Source of the DNA: Alcanivoracaceae bacterium
Lineage (GTDB): Bacteria > Pseudomonadota > Gammaproteobacteria > Xanthomonadales > Marinicellaceae
Assembly (NCBI GenBank): GCA_016744455.1
Contig: JADGEI010000009.1
Coordinates: forward strand, 53,651 to 117,650
DNA: 64,000 bases
Direction of reading: 5' to 3'
Numbering within the stretch: the stretch's first letter is position 1; each line of letters opens with the position of its first letter. A program made the translations under genes and the position numbers. The notes beneath the pieces were generated by a model. That model ran no database searches, was not told the origin of the DNA, and was given only the letters and a program-made list of their open reading frames with translations. Below are positions 46,994 through 56,562 of this stretch, piece after piece.

Positions 46994-47386
46994 ATGCGAA
47001 CAAAACGTACTAACCCGAAGGATAATACCGAAATTAACATAACACCAATGCTAGATATAGCCTTTATAATGCTTATATTTTTTATTGTAACACCTTCATT
47101 TTCAAAAGAATCCGGCTTAAATATTTTTGCTGCCAATCAGAGCCAACCTGAAGAAAACAAGGTCAAAATCGCCACCATTAAACTTGCTGTTGACTCTATC
47201 TCGGTTAATGGTGTAGCAACAAAACTCAATGGTATTGAGTCACTGTTGGCTCATCTCAAAGCCTCAAATCCAGACATCAAAGCACAAATATATTCAGCAA
47301 AAAATATTAAAACAGGTGATTTAGTCCAAGCTTTACAGCAAATTAAAGCGAACGGAATAGAAAAATACTCCGTTAGTTCTTTTTAA
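46994..47386 (+). CDS. ExbD/TolR-family protein
   Basis: A 130-aa inner-membrane protein with a single N-terminal membrane segment following the conserved ITPMLDIAFIMLIFFIVTPSF, where the aspartate is the proton-channel residue of ExbD/TolR. The periplasmic remainder is typical. It usually works with an ExbB/TolQ partner to energise outer-membrane receptors; no such partner is beside it, so it must join a complex encoded elsewhere or be an orphan. Its end overlaps the convergent tetR gene by 4 bases. Confidence 0.88.
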   Translation: MRTKRTNPKDNTEINITPMLDIAFIMLIFFIVTPSFSKESGLNIFAANQSQPEENKVKIATIKLAVDSISVNGVATKLNGIESLLAHLKASNPDIKAQIYSAKNIKTGDLVQALQQIKANGIEKYSVSSF

Positions 47387-47952
47387 GCTAACAACTGCTT
47401 TGCGACAAACTGTGCATACTCTTCTGCTTTAGCTGAATCAGGCAGTGAGCCATAGAGTGTTTTCGACATATGTAGAAAACCAACATAAACAGAGTAAGCT
47501 AACAATGATTGCGATTTAGCTTGTTTGGCATCATAGCCTAAATCTCGGTAAGACTTTTGTAGGTAGGCTAACCTTTCAAGCGTGATTTCTTTGAGAATTT
47601 TAGAAATTATCGTATGTGATCGATCTGCCAACAATGTGCTGTAAATTAGATGGCTTTGAATGGGTTCGGCACTTAGTTTGAACCAAGCAAGTAGTTGTTT
47701 TTTAGGGTTTTTAATAGTTAAAATACTTTCCTCTATTAGCTTTTTATCGCTTAAACGCCATTTTGCTAATGATTTTTCAACCAAATCCATGCGATTACTA
47801 AAGTGCCAATAAAAACTTCCCTTTGTCACACCTAAGGCTCGAGCCAAAGGTTCAACTGCTACCGCTTTTACTCCTTGATGAGCAATAACATTGAGTGCCG
47901 CATCTTGCCAATCATCAGCGGTGAGTGATTTTTTCTTAACTACTTCATTCAT
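47383..47952 (-). CDS. TetR-family transcriptional regulator
   Basis: A 189-aa regulator. The N-terminal helix-turn-helix is WQDAALNVIAHQGVKAVAVEPLARALGVTKGSFYWHFSNRMDLVEKSL (residues 15-62), a textbook TetR domain. The C-terminal part is the ligand-binding helical domain. It is divergent from fadE with two palindromes between, so it probably represses fadE, and perhaps itself, in response to an acyl-CoA. The ligand is inferred from the neighbour only. Confidence 0.88.
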   Translation of the reverse strand: MNEVVKKKSLTADDWQDAALNVIAHQGVKAVAVEPLARALGVTKGSFYWHFSNRMDLVEKSLAKWRLSDKKLIEESILTIKNPKKQLLAWFKLSAEPIQSHLIYSTLLADRSHTIISKILKEITLERLAYLQKSYRDLGYDAKQAKSQSLLAYSVYVGFLHMSKTLYGSLPDSAKAEEYAQFVAKQLLA

Positions 47953-48017
47953 AACTTTGTATTTAACACGATATTTTACATGATTGAAAGATAAATCTAA
48001 TCAAAAAGACCTATTCC

Positions 48018-48071
48018 ATACGCTAGCGTATTGACATTTTAATAATTACCCACCATACTATGGCGTATGGT
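48018..48071 (+). promoter_or_regulatory. fadE promoter with two operator palindromes
   Basis: The perfect 14-bp palindrome ATACGCTAGCGTAT (48018-48031) abuts a consensus TTGACA (48031-48036). After a 17-bp spacer comes CATACT (48054-48059). A second inverted repeat ACCATAC / GTATGGT (48052-48058, 48065-48071) covers the -10 and start region. Both share the half-site ATAC. The layout is that of a repressor blocking RNA polymerase, the adjacent TetR being the obvious candidate. Confidence 0.72.
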
Positions 48072-48079
48072 AAAATTAT

Positions 48080-50566
48080 TTGGAGACCACAATGAATTTT
48101 TTAACACTATTTTTAACCTTCATAGCCGCAAGTTTTGTCTGTTCTTATTTAAGAACAAATTTAAAAACATGGGCAGTCATCACAGCTGCAGCCATGCTAC
48201 TTGTTACTTGGAAGTTTACACTGGGCTGGTTTGGCGTTGGTGTAGTTTGGGCGATGTTCGCTTTTTTTGCGGTTTTATTAAACTACAAACCACTTAGACA
48301 GAAATTAATCACCGCTCCCTTTTTGGGCTTTTATAAAAAAGCATTGCCGCGCCTTTCAGAAACTGAAAGAATTGCACTAGAGTCAGGAACAGTCAGTTGG
48401 GATGGTGAATTATTTAGTGGAAAACCAAACTTTAAAAAACTACATGATATCCCTGCACCACAATTAACTTCTGATGAACAGGCTTTTATTGATGGACCTG
48501 TTACAGAACTATGTAGCATGGTAGATGAGCATGAAATTAACCATGAGAAAGGGGATATGCCAGAAAAGGTTTGGCAGTTTATTCGTGATAATGGTTTTAT
48601 TGGCATGATTATCGAAAAAAAATATGGGGGCTTAGGCTTTTCTGCTTTAGGTCATTCAATGGTACTACAAAAACTGGCATCTCGTAGTGTTTCTGTTGCG
48701 GCAAGTGTTGCTGTGCCTAATTCATTAGGGCCTGGTGAACTATTGCATCAATATGGTTCTCAAGCACAAAAAGACCATTATTTACCACGTTTAGCATCGG
48801 GCAAAGACATTCCTTGTTTTGCCTTAACCGGCCCAACTGCCGGTTCTGATGCGACTTCTATTCCAGATACTGGTGTTGTTTGCAAACGAAAATTTGAAGG
48901 CAAACAAACACTGGGTGTGTTATTAAATTTTGACAAACGGTATATCACTCTCGCTCCTGTTGCCACCGTTGTTGGCTTAGCATTTCAAATGTCTGATCCA
49001 GAAGGGTTAGTTGGAGATAAAAAAGATATTGGCATAACTTTAGCCTTAATACCACGAGAGACAAAGGGACTGGATATAGGAAGACGCCACAACCCTTTAG
49101 ATGTGATGTTTATGAACGGCCCCGTTCGTGGCAAAGATGTGTTTATCCCTCTAAGTTATTTAATTGGTGAAGAAAAAATGATGGGCCAAGGCTGGATGAT
49201 GTTAGTTGAGTGTTTATCCGTTGGTCGTGCCATTTCTTTACCATCTTGTTCGACTGGTGGTGCCAAAATGGTAACTTTTGCTACAGGTGCTTATGCCCGC
49301 ATTCGCAAACAATTTAATATGCCAATTGGGCGGTTCGAAGGCATTGAAGAGGCGTTATGTGAAATTGCAGGAATGACGTATTCATGTGCGGCAACATCTT
49401 CTATGACAGCCTTAGCTGTTGACCAAGGTGAAGTACCGGCAGTACCATCAGCCATCGCAAAAATGCACACCACAGATATGTCACGGACTATTATTTCACA
49501 TGCAATGGATATTCATGGTGGAAAAGGCATAATTATGGGACCAAAAAATTATTTAGGACGTGGTTGGATGGGTATACCTATCTGGATCACTGTTGAAGGT
49601 GCTAACATTTTAACTCGCAGTATGATTATTTTTGGTCAAGGTGCAATTCGTTGTCACCCTTATGTTCTCAAAGAAATGGAAGCTGCAAATCTCGAAGACA
49701 AAAAAGAAAGATTAAAATCTTTTGATAATTTATTGTTCAAACACATTGGTTATAGCTTTAGTAATGCTATCAGGTCCTTTTTTATGGGATTAGGTTTGTG
49801 GCGTTTAGAGCGCGCACCAGCTGATCGTTTTACTAAAAAATTCTATGCTCGCATCACACGCTACAGTGCTGCATTTGGCTTAGCTGCCGATGTATCTATG
49901 CTAACTCTAGGCGGAGCATTGAAAAAGAAAGAAAAGACTTCTGCACGTTTAGGTGATGTTTTAAGCCACTTATATATGGCATCAGCTGTTTTAAAGCGCT
50001 ACCGTGATCAGGGTTCACAAAAAGCAGATCAGCCACTTGTTGCTTGGGCATTGCATCAGCACTTCTATAAAATCGAACAGGCTTTAAAACTGTTGACTTA
50101 TAATTTTCCTAGTAAAGTAGTTGGTTTTATCTTACGTCGATTGGTTTTACCTTTTGGTAACCACGAATTGCCAGCAGGCGATCGCTTGGGTCATAAAACT
50201 GCCAGTTTAATTCTTAACCCAAATGAAACAAGGGCACGATTGACTGATGGCATTGATAAGAATGTTGCGGATAATAATATCGTAGCTAAAATGAACGAGA
50301 CACTTGTTAAAGTGATTGAAACAGAGCCACTTGAGCGCCGTATTCTGAAAGCGCTAAAAGCAGGTGAAATTCATGCCATAACACCTGATGAGAACTTATC
50401 TCAAGCACTTGAAAAAGCCATCATTTCAAAAGAAGAGTTTGACCTTCTCACCGTAGTCAGGGCAGAAGTAATGGATGTTATAAACGTAGATGACTTCCCA
50501 TTTGATGCTTTTGATCGTAGTAAAAGTTCTAAAAGATCAAAAATTAGCAAAATTAAAGCCGCATAA
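48080..50566 (+). CDS. fadE: FadE-type acyl-CoA dehydrogenase
   Basis: The first step of fatty acid beta-oxidation: FAD-dependent oxidation of acyl-CoA to enoyl-CoA. It is 828 aa, close to E. coli FadE and far longer than ordinary acyl-CoA dehydrogenases. Two N-terminal membrane segments (FLTLFLTFIAASFVCSYL and FTLGWFGVGVVWAMFAFFAVLLNY) predict inner-membrane location. CFALTGPTAGSDATSIPDTG and MDIHGGKGIIMGPKNYLGR are dehydrogenase core blocks. It starts at 48080, preceded by GGAGA. Divergent from tetR and followed by a strong terminator. Confidence 0.95.
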   Translation: METTMNFLTLFLTFIAASFVCSYLRTNLKTWAVITAAAMLLVTWKFTLGWFGVGVVWAMFAFFAVLLNYKPLRQKLITAPFLGFYKKALPRLSETERIALESGTVSWDGELFSGKPNFKKLHDIPAPQLTSDEQAFIDGPVTELCSMVDEHEINHEKGDMPEKVWQFIRDNGFIGMIIEKKYGGLGFSALGHSMVLQKLASRSVSVAASVAVPNSLGPGELLHQYGSQAQKDHYLPRLASGKDIPCFALTGPTAGSDATSIPDTGVVCKRKFEGKQTLGVLLNFDKRYITLAPVATVVGLAFQMSDPEGLVGDKKDIGITLALIPRETKGLDIGRRHNPLDVMFMNGPVRGKDVFIPLSYLIGEEKMMGQGWMMLVECLSVGRAISLPSCSTGGAKMVTFATGAYARIRKQFNMPIGRFEGIEEALCEIAGMTYSCAATSSMTALAVDQGEVPAVPSAIAKMHTTDMSRTIISHAMDIHGGKGIIMGPKNYLGRGWMGIPIWITVEGANILTRSMIIFGQGAIRCHPYVLKEMEAANLEDKKERLKSFDNLLFKHIGYSFSNAIRSFFMGLGLWRLERAPADRFTKKFYARITRYSAAFGLAADVSMLTLGGALKKKEKTSARLGDVLSHLYMASAVLKRYRDQGSQKADQPLVAWALHQHFYKIEQALKLLTYNFPSKVVGFILRRLVLPFGNHELPAGDRLGHKTASLILNPNETRARLTDGIDKNVADNNIVAKMNETLVKVIETEPLERRILKALKAGEIHAITPDENLSQALEKAIISKEEFDLLTVVRAEVMDVINVDDFPFDAFDRSKSSKRSKISKIKAA

Positions 50567-50577
50567 AGTTCTAACAT

Positions 50578-50612
50578 ACAAGCAGTGATTGTTCTGTCAC
50601 TGCTTGTTTTTT
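50578..50612 (+). terminator. Rho-independent terminator after fadE
   Basis: An 11-bp perfect stem ACAAGCAGTGA / TCACTGCTTGT with an 8-nt loop and T6. Confidence 0.93.
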
Positions 50613-50630
50613 CTTCTCCAGGTAACATAT

Positions 50631-51194
50631 CTAATACCTGTAGTGACCAACTATTTTAAAGTCAAACAACATATCATCGAGTTTAGGGCCCCAACCAATG
50701 TTGTGTATGATTTGATACCTGTTTAGGTCTGATTCAGATAAAGTGTTGCTTACAATGCCTATGTGGGGCAAGTTGTTCTCTAAACGCCAACTGACAATGT
50801 CACCAGGTTTATAATCAATTGCCTCATCGCTAATTTTTAATACTGTCCCATGTCTTTTAAAAAAAGCTTCTAAGTTTGGTACTCTTCGGTGATCAATATT
50901 ACTATCAGGTTTTTTCAATCCCCAGATCTGCGGGTAATGAGAAAAACTGCTTTTCATGTCTTCATGCACAAGCTCTTGTAAGTCAACTCCAAGAGCTCGG
51001 TAACTTCTGATGACAACATCTGTGCATACGCCTTTGTCTTTACTAACATCACCATTGGGATAAGCAATTGATTGGTATGAGCCATCATAAATGACAAAAT
51101 GGTTTAACCGCTCTTTAGCAGCACTAACCAACTCTGGATTAGCAAAAACAAGGCTATTAAGAGTTAATGTTATTAATAAATATTTTTTATTCAT
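50631..51194 (-). CDS. DUF1287-family exported protein
   Basis: A 187-aa protein with a signal peptide (LLITLTLNSLVFANPE) and the DUF1287 pattern: GDVSKDKGVCTDVVIRSYRALGVDLQELVHEDM with a conserved Cys near residue 57, IDHRRVPNLEAFFKRHG, and YKPGDIVSWRLENNLPHIGIV. The Cys-His arrangement resembles NlpC/P60-like hydrolases, so a cell-wall role is possible but unproven. Single gene, convergent with fadE. Confidence 0.87.
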   Translation of the reverse strand: MNKKYLLITLTLNSLVFANPELVSAAKERLNHFVIYDGSYQSIAYPNGDVSKDKGVCTDVVIRSYRALGVDLQELVHEDMKSSFSHYPQIWGLKKPDSNIDHRRVPNLEAFFKRHGTVLKISDEAIDYKPGDIVSWRLENNLPHIGIVSNTLSESDLNRYQIIHNIGWGPKLDDMLFDFKIVGHYRY

Positions 51195-51272
51195 ATTGAT
51201 TACGACTTAATTATAAAAATTTAGTTCAAAGTTATGATAGAGTAAGCTTTTTGAAAAATACACCAAAACCCT

Positions 51273-52040
51273 ATGAAAATAGTCAGTTGGAATGTCAACT
51301 CTTTAAAAGTACGTCTTGAACATGTTTTACAATGGTCAAAAACACATTCGCCAGATGTCTTGGCCATACAAGAAACCAAGTTAACAGATGACAATTTCCC
51401 ACAACAACAAATTGAAGACGCTGGGTTACATGTCGTTTATGCAGGGCAACCAACTTATAATGGTGTTTGTATTATCAGTTCATCAGAAGCAACCGACGTA
51501 ATCACCGACATTGAAGGCTTAGATGATCCACAACGACGCATTTTAGCCGCCACTATTGATGATATACGTATAATTAATTTATACGTAGTCAATGGCTCAG
51601 AGCCAGAATCTGAAAAATACCACTACAAAATGCATTGGCTCCAACAGGTAACCAACTTTATTGAGCAACAAATGGATGAATATGAAAACGTTGTTGTGCT
51701 AGGTGATTTTAATATCGCTCCCGATGAAAGAGATGTGTATGATCCGAATTATTGGAAAGGCAAGATACTCTGTACAGACCAAGAACGCGACAAACTCAAT
51801 GCCATTATGGACCTTGGCTTTGATGACTCATTCCGTTTATTGCATGAGGATGCAGGACATTATTCTTGGTGGGATTATCGCATGGGTGGATTCCCTAGAA
51901 ATCTAGGATTACGTATTGATTTAATTCTAGTCAATGAACCCATGGCAGAGATGCTAACTTCTGCCTATATTGATAAAGAACCCAGAACATGGGAAAGACC
52001 ATCTGATCACACACCAGTGGTTGCAGAATTTGATTACTAG
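51273..52040 (+). CDS. xthA: Exodeoxyribonuclease III
   Basis: An AP endonuclease and 3'-5' exonuclease of base excision repair. It is 255 aa. KIVSWNVNSLKVRLEHVL opens the fold, DVLAIQETKLTDDNFP carries the metal-binding Glu, VLGDFNIAPDERDVYDP the catalytic Asp/Asn and RPSDHTPVVAEFDY the final Asp-His pair. The M14 peptidase gene begins 9 bases after its stop, so the two are likely co-transcribed. Confidence 0.95.
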   Translation: MKIVSWNVNSLKVRLEHVLQWSKTHSPDVLAIQETKLTDDNFPQQQIEDAGLHVVYAGQPTYNGVCIISSSEATDVITDIEGLDDPQRRILAATIDDIRIINLYVVNGSEPESEKYHYKMHWLQQVTNFIEQQMDEYENVVVLGDFNIAPDERDVYDPNYWKGKILCTDQERDKLNAIMDLGFDDSFRLLHEDAGHYSWWDYRMGGFPRNLGLRIDLILVNEPMAEMLTSAYIDKEPRTWERPSDHTPVVAEFDY

Positions 52041-52048
52041 GAAACTTT

Positions 52049-54523
52049 ATGAAAAAACTCTTAACTCTATTACTATTTTGTTTTTCAACTCATGCAGTAA
52101 TACTAGAAGATTACCTTCCTGATAATACGCGTTATGACACATCAATCCCCACGCCACTTGCAGTAACAGGAATTGAAATTGGGCAAAGGCATTACCGTCA
52201 TGATCAAATTATACACTATTTAAGTATTTTGGCGGCTTCTTCGGCTCGGGCACAGCTAGTAGATTATGGTATGACCAATGAAGGTAGGCGATTAGTCTTG
52301 TTATTTATCAGTTCCAATAAAAACATGGAAAACTTAGCAACACTTGCTAATGATGAAAACACCTTACGGGTTTGGAATGGTTTTAGTGTTCATGGTAATG
52401 AAGCCAGTGGTGCAAATGCCAGCGTCTTATATGCATACCATTTAATTGCTGGTCATTCAGATAAAATTGACACTATTCTTAATGAAACGTTAATCATAAT
52501 TGACCCAACTATTAACCCTGATGGTTATGACCGGTTTATAACGGATGTTAACTCTAACCGTGGACTCATCGATAACACCGACAGTAATGATTCTGCACAT
52601 AACGAACAAAGCCCTAATGGCCGAACCAACCATTATTGGTTTGATTTAAACCGCGACTGGCTATTATTGTCACAAGTAGAGTCTCAAGCACGAATCAAGC
52701 AATTTCATCAATGGCAACCTCATGTACTTGATGACCACCATGAAATGGGCAGTAATAAAACCTTCTTTTTTCAGCCCGGCGTACCAGAGAGGACCAACCC
52801 TTTAATTCCCGCTAAAAACATAGACCTCACCAATAAACTTGGAAAATTTCATGCTCAAACCTTGAGTGAAAAAGGCATGAGTTTTTATACCAAAGAGAGT
52901 TATGATGATTTTTTTCCTGGGAAAGGTTCAACCTACCCAGACCTTCAAGGAAGTGTTGGTATATTATTTGAACAAGCAAGTGCAAGAGGGGGCAACTTAG
53001 AGACAAGCGAAGGCTTGAGGACATTGGTTGAAGGTATTGACAACCAATTTAGAACAGCTTTATCCACTTTAACTGGTGCGTTTGCATTAAAAGCAGAGCT
53101 ATTAAGCTACAAAAAAGATTTTTTCAATAAAGCTCAGAAAGCAGCAACAAAAGAAAACTTTACTGGCTATATTATAGATGTTAAACATGATCTGATAAAA
53201 GCACAGAGGTTAGTGGATTACTTATCTATGCATACTATCCAAGTTTCGATGCTTAATAAAGACATTAGCATAAAGAAACACCTGTATGAAGCCGGTAGTT
53301 CACTTTACATACCACTTTATCAAAAGCAGTACACTCTTATCAAATCCCTTTTTAGTAAGGAAACTAGTTTTAAAGACAATACATTTTATGACGTTTCAGC
53401 ATGGAATCTTCCCATGGCATGGGGACTAACCTATGCAAAAGTACATAACAAAATAGAGAGTAAAAAAATAGCTTGGCCAACCATACAAAATTCATATAAC
53501 GCAAATACCATAGCATATGCTTTCAACTGGGATGACGGTAATGCTGCTGCCGCCCTAAACCATCTTCAACAGCAAGGTATCAAAACCAAAGTCACAACTA
53601 AGCCCTTTGCTATCAAATCAAATGGAAAATCTCACAACTTTAAAGCCGGAGCCATTATCATTCCAGTGGTTAAAGGCGTAGACATTGACTCCACCATTTC
53701 TAATAATACAGAGTTTTTTAAAGTTTCCTCTTATGCACTATCCAGTGGATTAAATGAAGATGGGGTTGACCTTGGGTCTCCAGCTATTACCACTTTAAAG
53801 AAACCCAACGTCCTAATGCTAAAAGGTGATGGAATCAATGCTTATCAAGCAGGTAGCTTTTGGCATTTATTTGACACACATGTAGGTATGCCTTTGACCA
53901 AAATTACCAAAAAACAATTAACTCAAATAGAACTACACAAGTATACCCATATTATTATGCCCTCTGGTGACTATAATTCTTTATCAGAAAAAACGGTAAG
54001 TAGTATTAAATCTTGGGTAAAAAAAGGAGGACAATTAATCGCAGTACAAAAAGCGGCTAAATGGGCCGAAAAACAACTACAAGCAAAGAAACAAGATGAA
54101 GCAAGTAGTAAGCAAGAAGAGACAAAAAACTACGCTAGTTTTGAGAAAGATTTAGCTCAAAACACCCTAGGCGGCGCAATTATTTCTGCACAAGCAGATC
54201 TCAGTCACCCTCTTGCTTACGGAATGCAACATACTACTCAATATGCTTTAGTTAAAGGAAACACCATATTAAGCCCCTCAGAAAACCTTTATTCAACAGC
54301 ATTAAAGGCAGAAAAAGATGCGCAAGCCGCAGGTTATATTTCTGCTGAAAAAAAACAAAGGCTTAATAATAGCAGTCTCATTATTGCAGAAAGGTTTGGT
54401 AAAGGAGGGATAATAAAATTCGGCTTCAACCCAACATTTAGAGGGTTTTGGCTTGGGACACAGAAATGGTTAATTAATGCTATTTATTTTTCACCGTTAA
54501 TAATAAAAACAGAAATAAAGTAG
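52049..54523 (+). CDS. M14-family zinc carboxypeptidase, exported
   Basis: An 824-aa exported metallopeptidase with a signal peptide (KLLTLLLFCFSTHAVI). The M14 zinc ligands fit NGFSVHGNEASGANAS (His and Glu near residues 114-117) and a downstream His in VLDDHHEMGSNK; DPTINPDGYDRF and HYWFDLNRDW are the conserved substrate-binding Arg segments. A large C-terminal region of about 450 residues contains a glutamine amidotransferase-like segment (YTHIIMPSGDYNSL...KSWVKKGGQLIAVQKAA). The substrate is unknown. It follows xthA by 8 bases. Confidence 0.87.
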   Translation: MKKLLTLLLFCFSTHAVILEDYLPDNTRYDTSIPTPLAVTGIEIGQRHYRHDQIIHYLSILAASSARAQLVDYGMTNEGRRLVLLFISSNKNMENLATLANDENTLRVWNGFSVHGNEASGANASVLYAYHLIAGHSDKIDTILNETLIIIDPTINPDGYDRFITDVNSNRGLIDNTDSNDSAHNEQSPNGRTNHYWFDLNRDWLLLSQVESQARIKQFHQWQPHVLDDHHEMGSNKTFFFQPGVPERTNPLIPAKNIDLTNKLGKFHAQTLSEKGMSFYTKESYDDFFPGKGSTYPDLQGSVGILFEQASARGGNLETSEGLRTLVEGIDNQFRTALSTLTGAFALKAELLSYKKDFFNKAQKAATKENFTGYIIDVKHDLIKAQRLVDYLSMHTIQVSMLNKDISIKKHLYEAGSSLYIPLYQKQYTLIKSLFSKETSFKDNTFYDVSAWNLPMAWGLTYAKVHNKIESKKIAWPTIQNSYNANTIAYAFNWDDGNAAAALNHLQQQGIKTKVTTKPFAIKSNGKSHNFKAGAIIIPVVKGVDIDSTISNNTEFFKVSSYALSSGLNEDGVDLGSPAITTLKKPNVLMLKGDGINAYQAGSFWHLFDTHVGMPLTKITKKQLTQIELHKYTHIIMPSGDYNSLSEKTVSSIKSWVKKGGQLIAVQKAAKWAEKQLQAKKQDEASSKQEETKNYASFEKDLAQNTLGGAIISAQADLSHPLAYGMQHTTQYALVKGNTILSPSENLYSTALKAEKDAQAAGYISAEKKQRLNNSSLIIAERFGKGGIIKFGFNPTFRGFWLGTQKWLINAIYFSPLIIKTEIK

Positions 54524-54544
54524 ACCGCGCTAAAGCATAAAAAG

Positions 54545-54575
54545 AAAAAGCCGAATACGAATACTCGGCTTAAAT
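54545..54575. terminator. Weak hairpin terminator after the M14 gene
   Basis: Stem AAGCCGA / TCGGCTT with a 10-nt loop. The T-rich flank lies on the minus strand, so termination of the plus-strand transcript would be inefficient. Confidence 0.45.
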
Positions 54576-54708
54576 TGAGGTAACTTTCCATTTTATTTAT
54601 TATTATAGCTAAAGGGCATTTTTAACTTGGAAAAACAATAACATAGAGAATATTCTTAAAGCAAGAGATTAATTGCAAATAGTGCAAAAATATATAAAAA
54701 ACACCGAT

Positions 54709-55368
54709 ATGACACCAAAAAGATACAAAAAAATACAAAACGTTCTTAAAAACAGGCAAATGGATTTAACTGTAATATTAGATAATATTCACAAGCCACA
54801 CAACTTTAATGCCATCGTTAGAACCTGTGATGCTGTCGGTATTCAAGACGTTCAATACATACCAGTCACAGAAGGGTATAGGCAACTCAACTATTATGCG
54901 AAAGGTTCACAGAAATGGGTTGAAGCACACAAATATGAAAACTTCTCAAGCGTTGCAGATAAGTTTCAAGGTAAAGGTTATCAACTATTAGCTGCACACT
55001 TTTCAGATAGTGCCATTGATTACCGTGAAATTGATTATACCAAACCAACAGCAATTGTTATGGGGACCGAACTTGATGGCATTAGTGATGAAACAGCGGC
55101 TATAGTCGATCAACACATTGTTGTTCCTATGCATGGCATGGTGGCCTCTCTTAATGTTTCTGTTGCCAGTGCGGTGATACTATTTGAAGCACAAAAACAA
55201 AGAATGGTTGCAGGATTGTATGATAAACGCTCTATGCCTGATGAAAGGTACAAAAAACTACGTTTTGAATGGAGTTATCCACGTATTGCACGAATGTACA
55301 GAGAAAAGAGCCAACCTTACCCTGAATTAGATGAAGATGGGTATTTTATTAATGCAATTAACCCTTAA
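54709..55368 (+). CDS. trmH: tRNA (guanosine-18-2'-O)-methyltransferase
   Basis: A SPOUT-class enzyme that methylates G18 in the D-loop of tRNA. It is 219 aa from the ATG at 54709 (MTPKRYKKIQNVL), which matches the usual TrmH start; an upstream TTG would add 12 residues not seen in the family. VILDNIHKPHNFNAIVRTCDAVGI, AIVMGTELDGISDE and VPMHGMVASLNVSVASAVILFEAQ are the motifs of the SPOUT knot. Isolated gene. Confidence 0.95.
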   Translation: MTPKRYKKIQNVLKNRQMDLTVILDNIHKPHNFNAIVRTCDAVGIQDVQYIPVTEGYRQLNYYAKGSQKWVEAHKYENFSSVADKFQGKGYQLLAAHFSDSAIDYREIDYTKPTAIVMGTELDGISDETAAIVDQHIVVPMHGMVASLNVSVASAVILFEAQKQRMVAGLYDKRSMPDERYKKLRFEWSYPRIARMYREKSQPYPELDEDGYFINAINP

Positions 55369-55371
55369 TTA

Positions 55372-56535
55372 TTAACCCTCTTTTCCATCAACTCTTGGCT
55401 TTATTAAAATTGGTGCGTAAAGAACAATAAAGATAGTAAATGCAACAACCCATAATGCCTGAGAAATTATAATCAACCTAATAAAATACAGCGGCATAAT
55501 AATAGGAAGCACGACCCTCACTACTGTTCCAATAACCATTAATACAAACCCAAAAAATATATATTTTGGTGGCTGATGTAAATTTCTTCCAGTATGTCCA
55601 TAGGCAACGCGCGACATCATTGCCAAGGTAATCGTTCCTACCCCACCATATGCAAAAGCATGAATGGCTAAATACTTCGAAAGGCCAAAAGAATGACTAC
55701 AAAATACCAGCAAAAACCCTAAAGCAATTGACCACATGGATAAATGCAAACTCCATACTAAAGCTTTGCCCCATATAGCTTTACTAAACCAGCCACATAA
55801 GCGAACAGATGTTAAAACAAACAGAGCCAGAGCCAAGAAAGCCTGAACAATCTCCAAAGAAGCCACATCTGCCAGTTCAACAAGTGTAAAAACAAACAAT
55901 AACGGGCTAAACATTTTATCTACTATTTTATAATTTTTCATCGACACTTCAGTATCTACACCGTTACGGGTGAACATCGGAACAACACGTCTTGCCATAA
56001 TAAAAATCAAAATCACGAGTAAATACAACCCACCATAAATACTTAATCGAATACCATCATCAATAAATCCTAAAGCCTGCAAATAAAACATTAAATTTAA
56101 AACTGAAAACAAAAACAAAATTGCCAAAACCCCTTTTTGTCGCCATTGCCTTACCTTAAAAACAGGGAAAAAAATGGCAAGAGCCAAGCCAAAGTTAAAA
56201 GCTACATCGACAATTGCGGCCACTAATATCACATCAAAAAATAATAGGACCCGAGCGAGTAACCATAAAACCACTAAAGCCATTAATTTTTTTCCTTTCA
56301 AAGTTTGTACACCTGTCCAATTTCTTGATGCCGTCAATAAAAAACCCGCAACAACTGCAAGCGCATAACCATAAATCATTTCGTGGGCATGCCACTGAAA
56401 GGCAGGAATACTAGAAATAGGCAGTTGAAACCCTGCACTATAAACTAACATCCATACAAAAATAGTAAAGATAGAATAAATTCCCGCAACAAGGAAAAAC
56501 GGCCTAAACCCAAGATTAAACAGCGCTGTTTTCAT
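55372..56535 (-). CDS. nnrS: NnrS-family membrane protein
   Basis: A 387-aa polytopic protein with about twelve hydrophobic segments. FNLGFRPFFLVAGIYSIF at the start and FQWHAHEMIYGYALAVVAGFLLTASRNWTG match the NnrS family, whose His residues bind heme and copper in studied members. NnrS responds to nitric oxide or denitrification in several proteobacteria. The perfect FNR/Dnr-type box upstream supports such control here. Denitrification enzymes themselves are not in the window. Confidence 0.93.
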   Translation of the reverse strand: MKTALFNLGFRPFFLVAGIYSIFTIFVWMLVYSAGFQLPISSIPAFQWHAHEMIYGYALAVVAGFLLTASRNWTGVQTLKGKKLMALVVLWLLARVLLFFDVILVAAIVDVAFNFGLALAIFFPVFKVRQWRQKGVLAILFLFSVLNLMFYLQALGFIDDGIRLSIYGGLYLLVILIFIMARRVVPMFTRNGVDTEVSMKNYKIVDKMFSPLLFVFTLVELADVASLEIVQAFLALALFVLTSVRLCGWFSKAIWGKALVWSLHLSMWSIALGFLLVFCSHSFGLSKYLAIHAFAYGGVGTITLAMMSRVAYGHTGRNLHQPPKYIFFGFVLMVIGTVVRVVLPIIMPLYFIRLIIISQALWVVAFTIFIVLYAPILIKPRVDGKEG

Positions 56536-56562
56536 GTGTATGATAGTTATGATTAAGGCACA

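Noticed and set aside
54545..54575. A minus-strand terminator implying an unseen minus-strand gene
   Set aside because: No minus-strand reading frame lies upstream of it; it more likely belongs to the M14 peptidase transcript.
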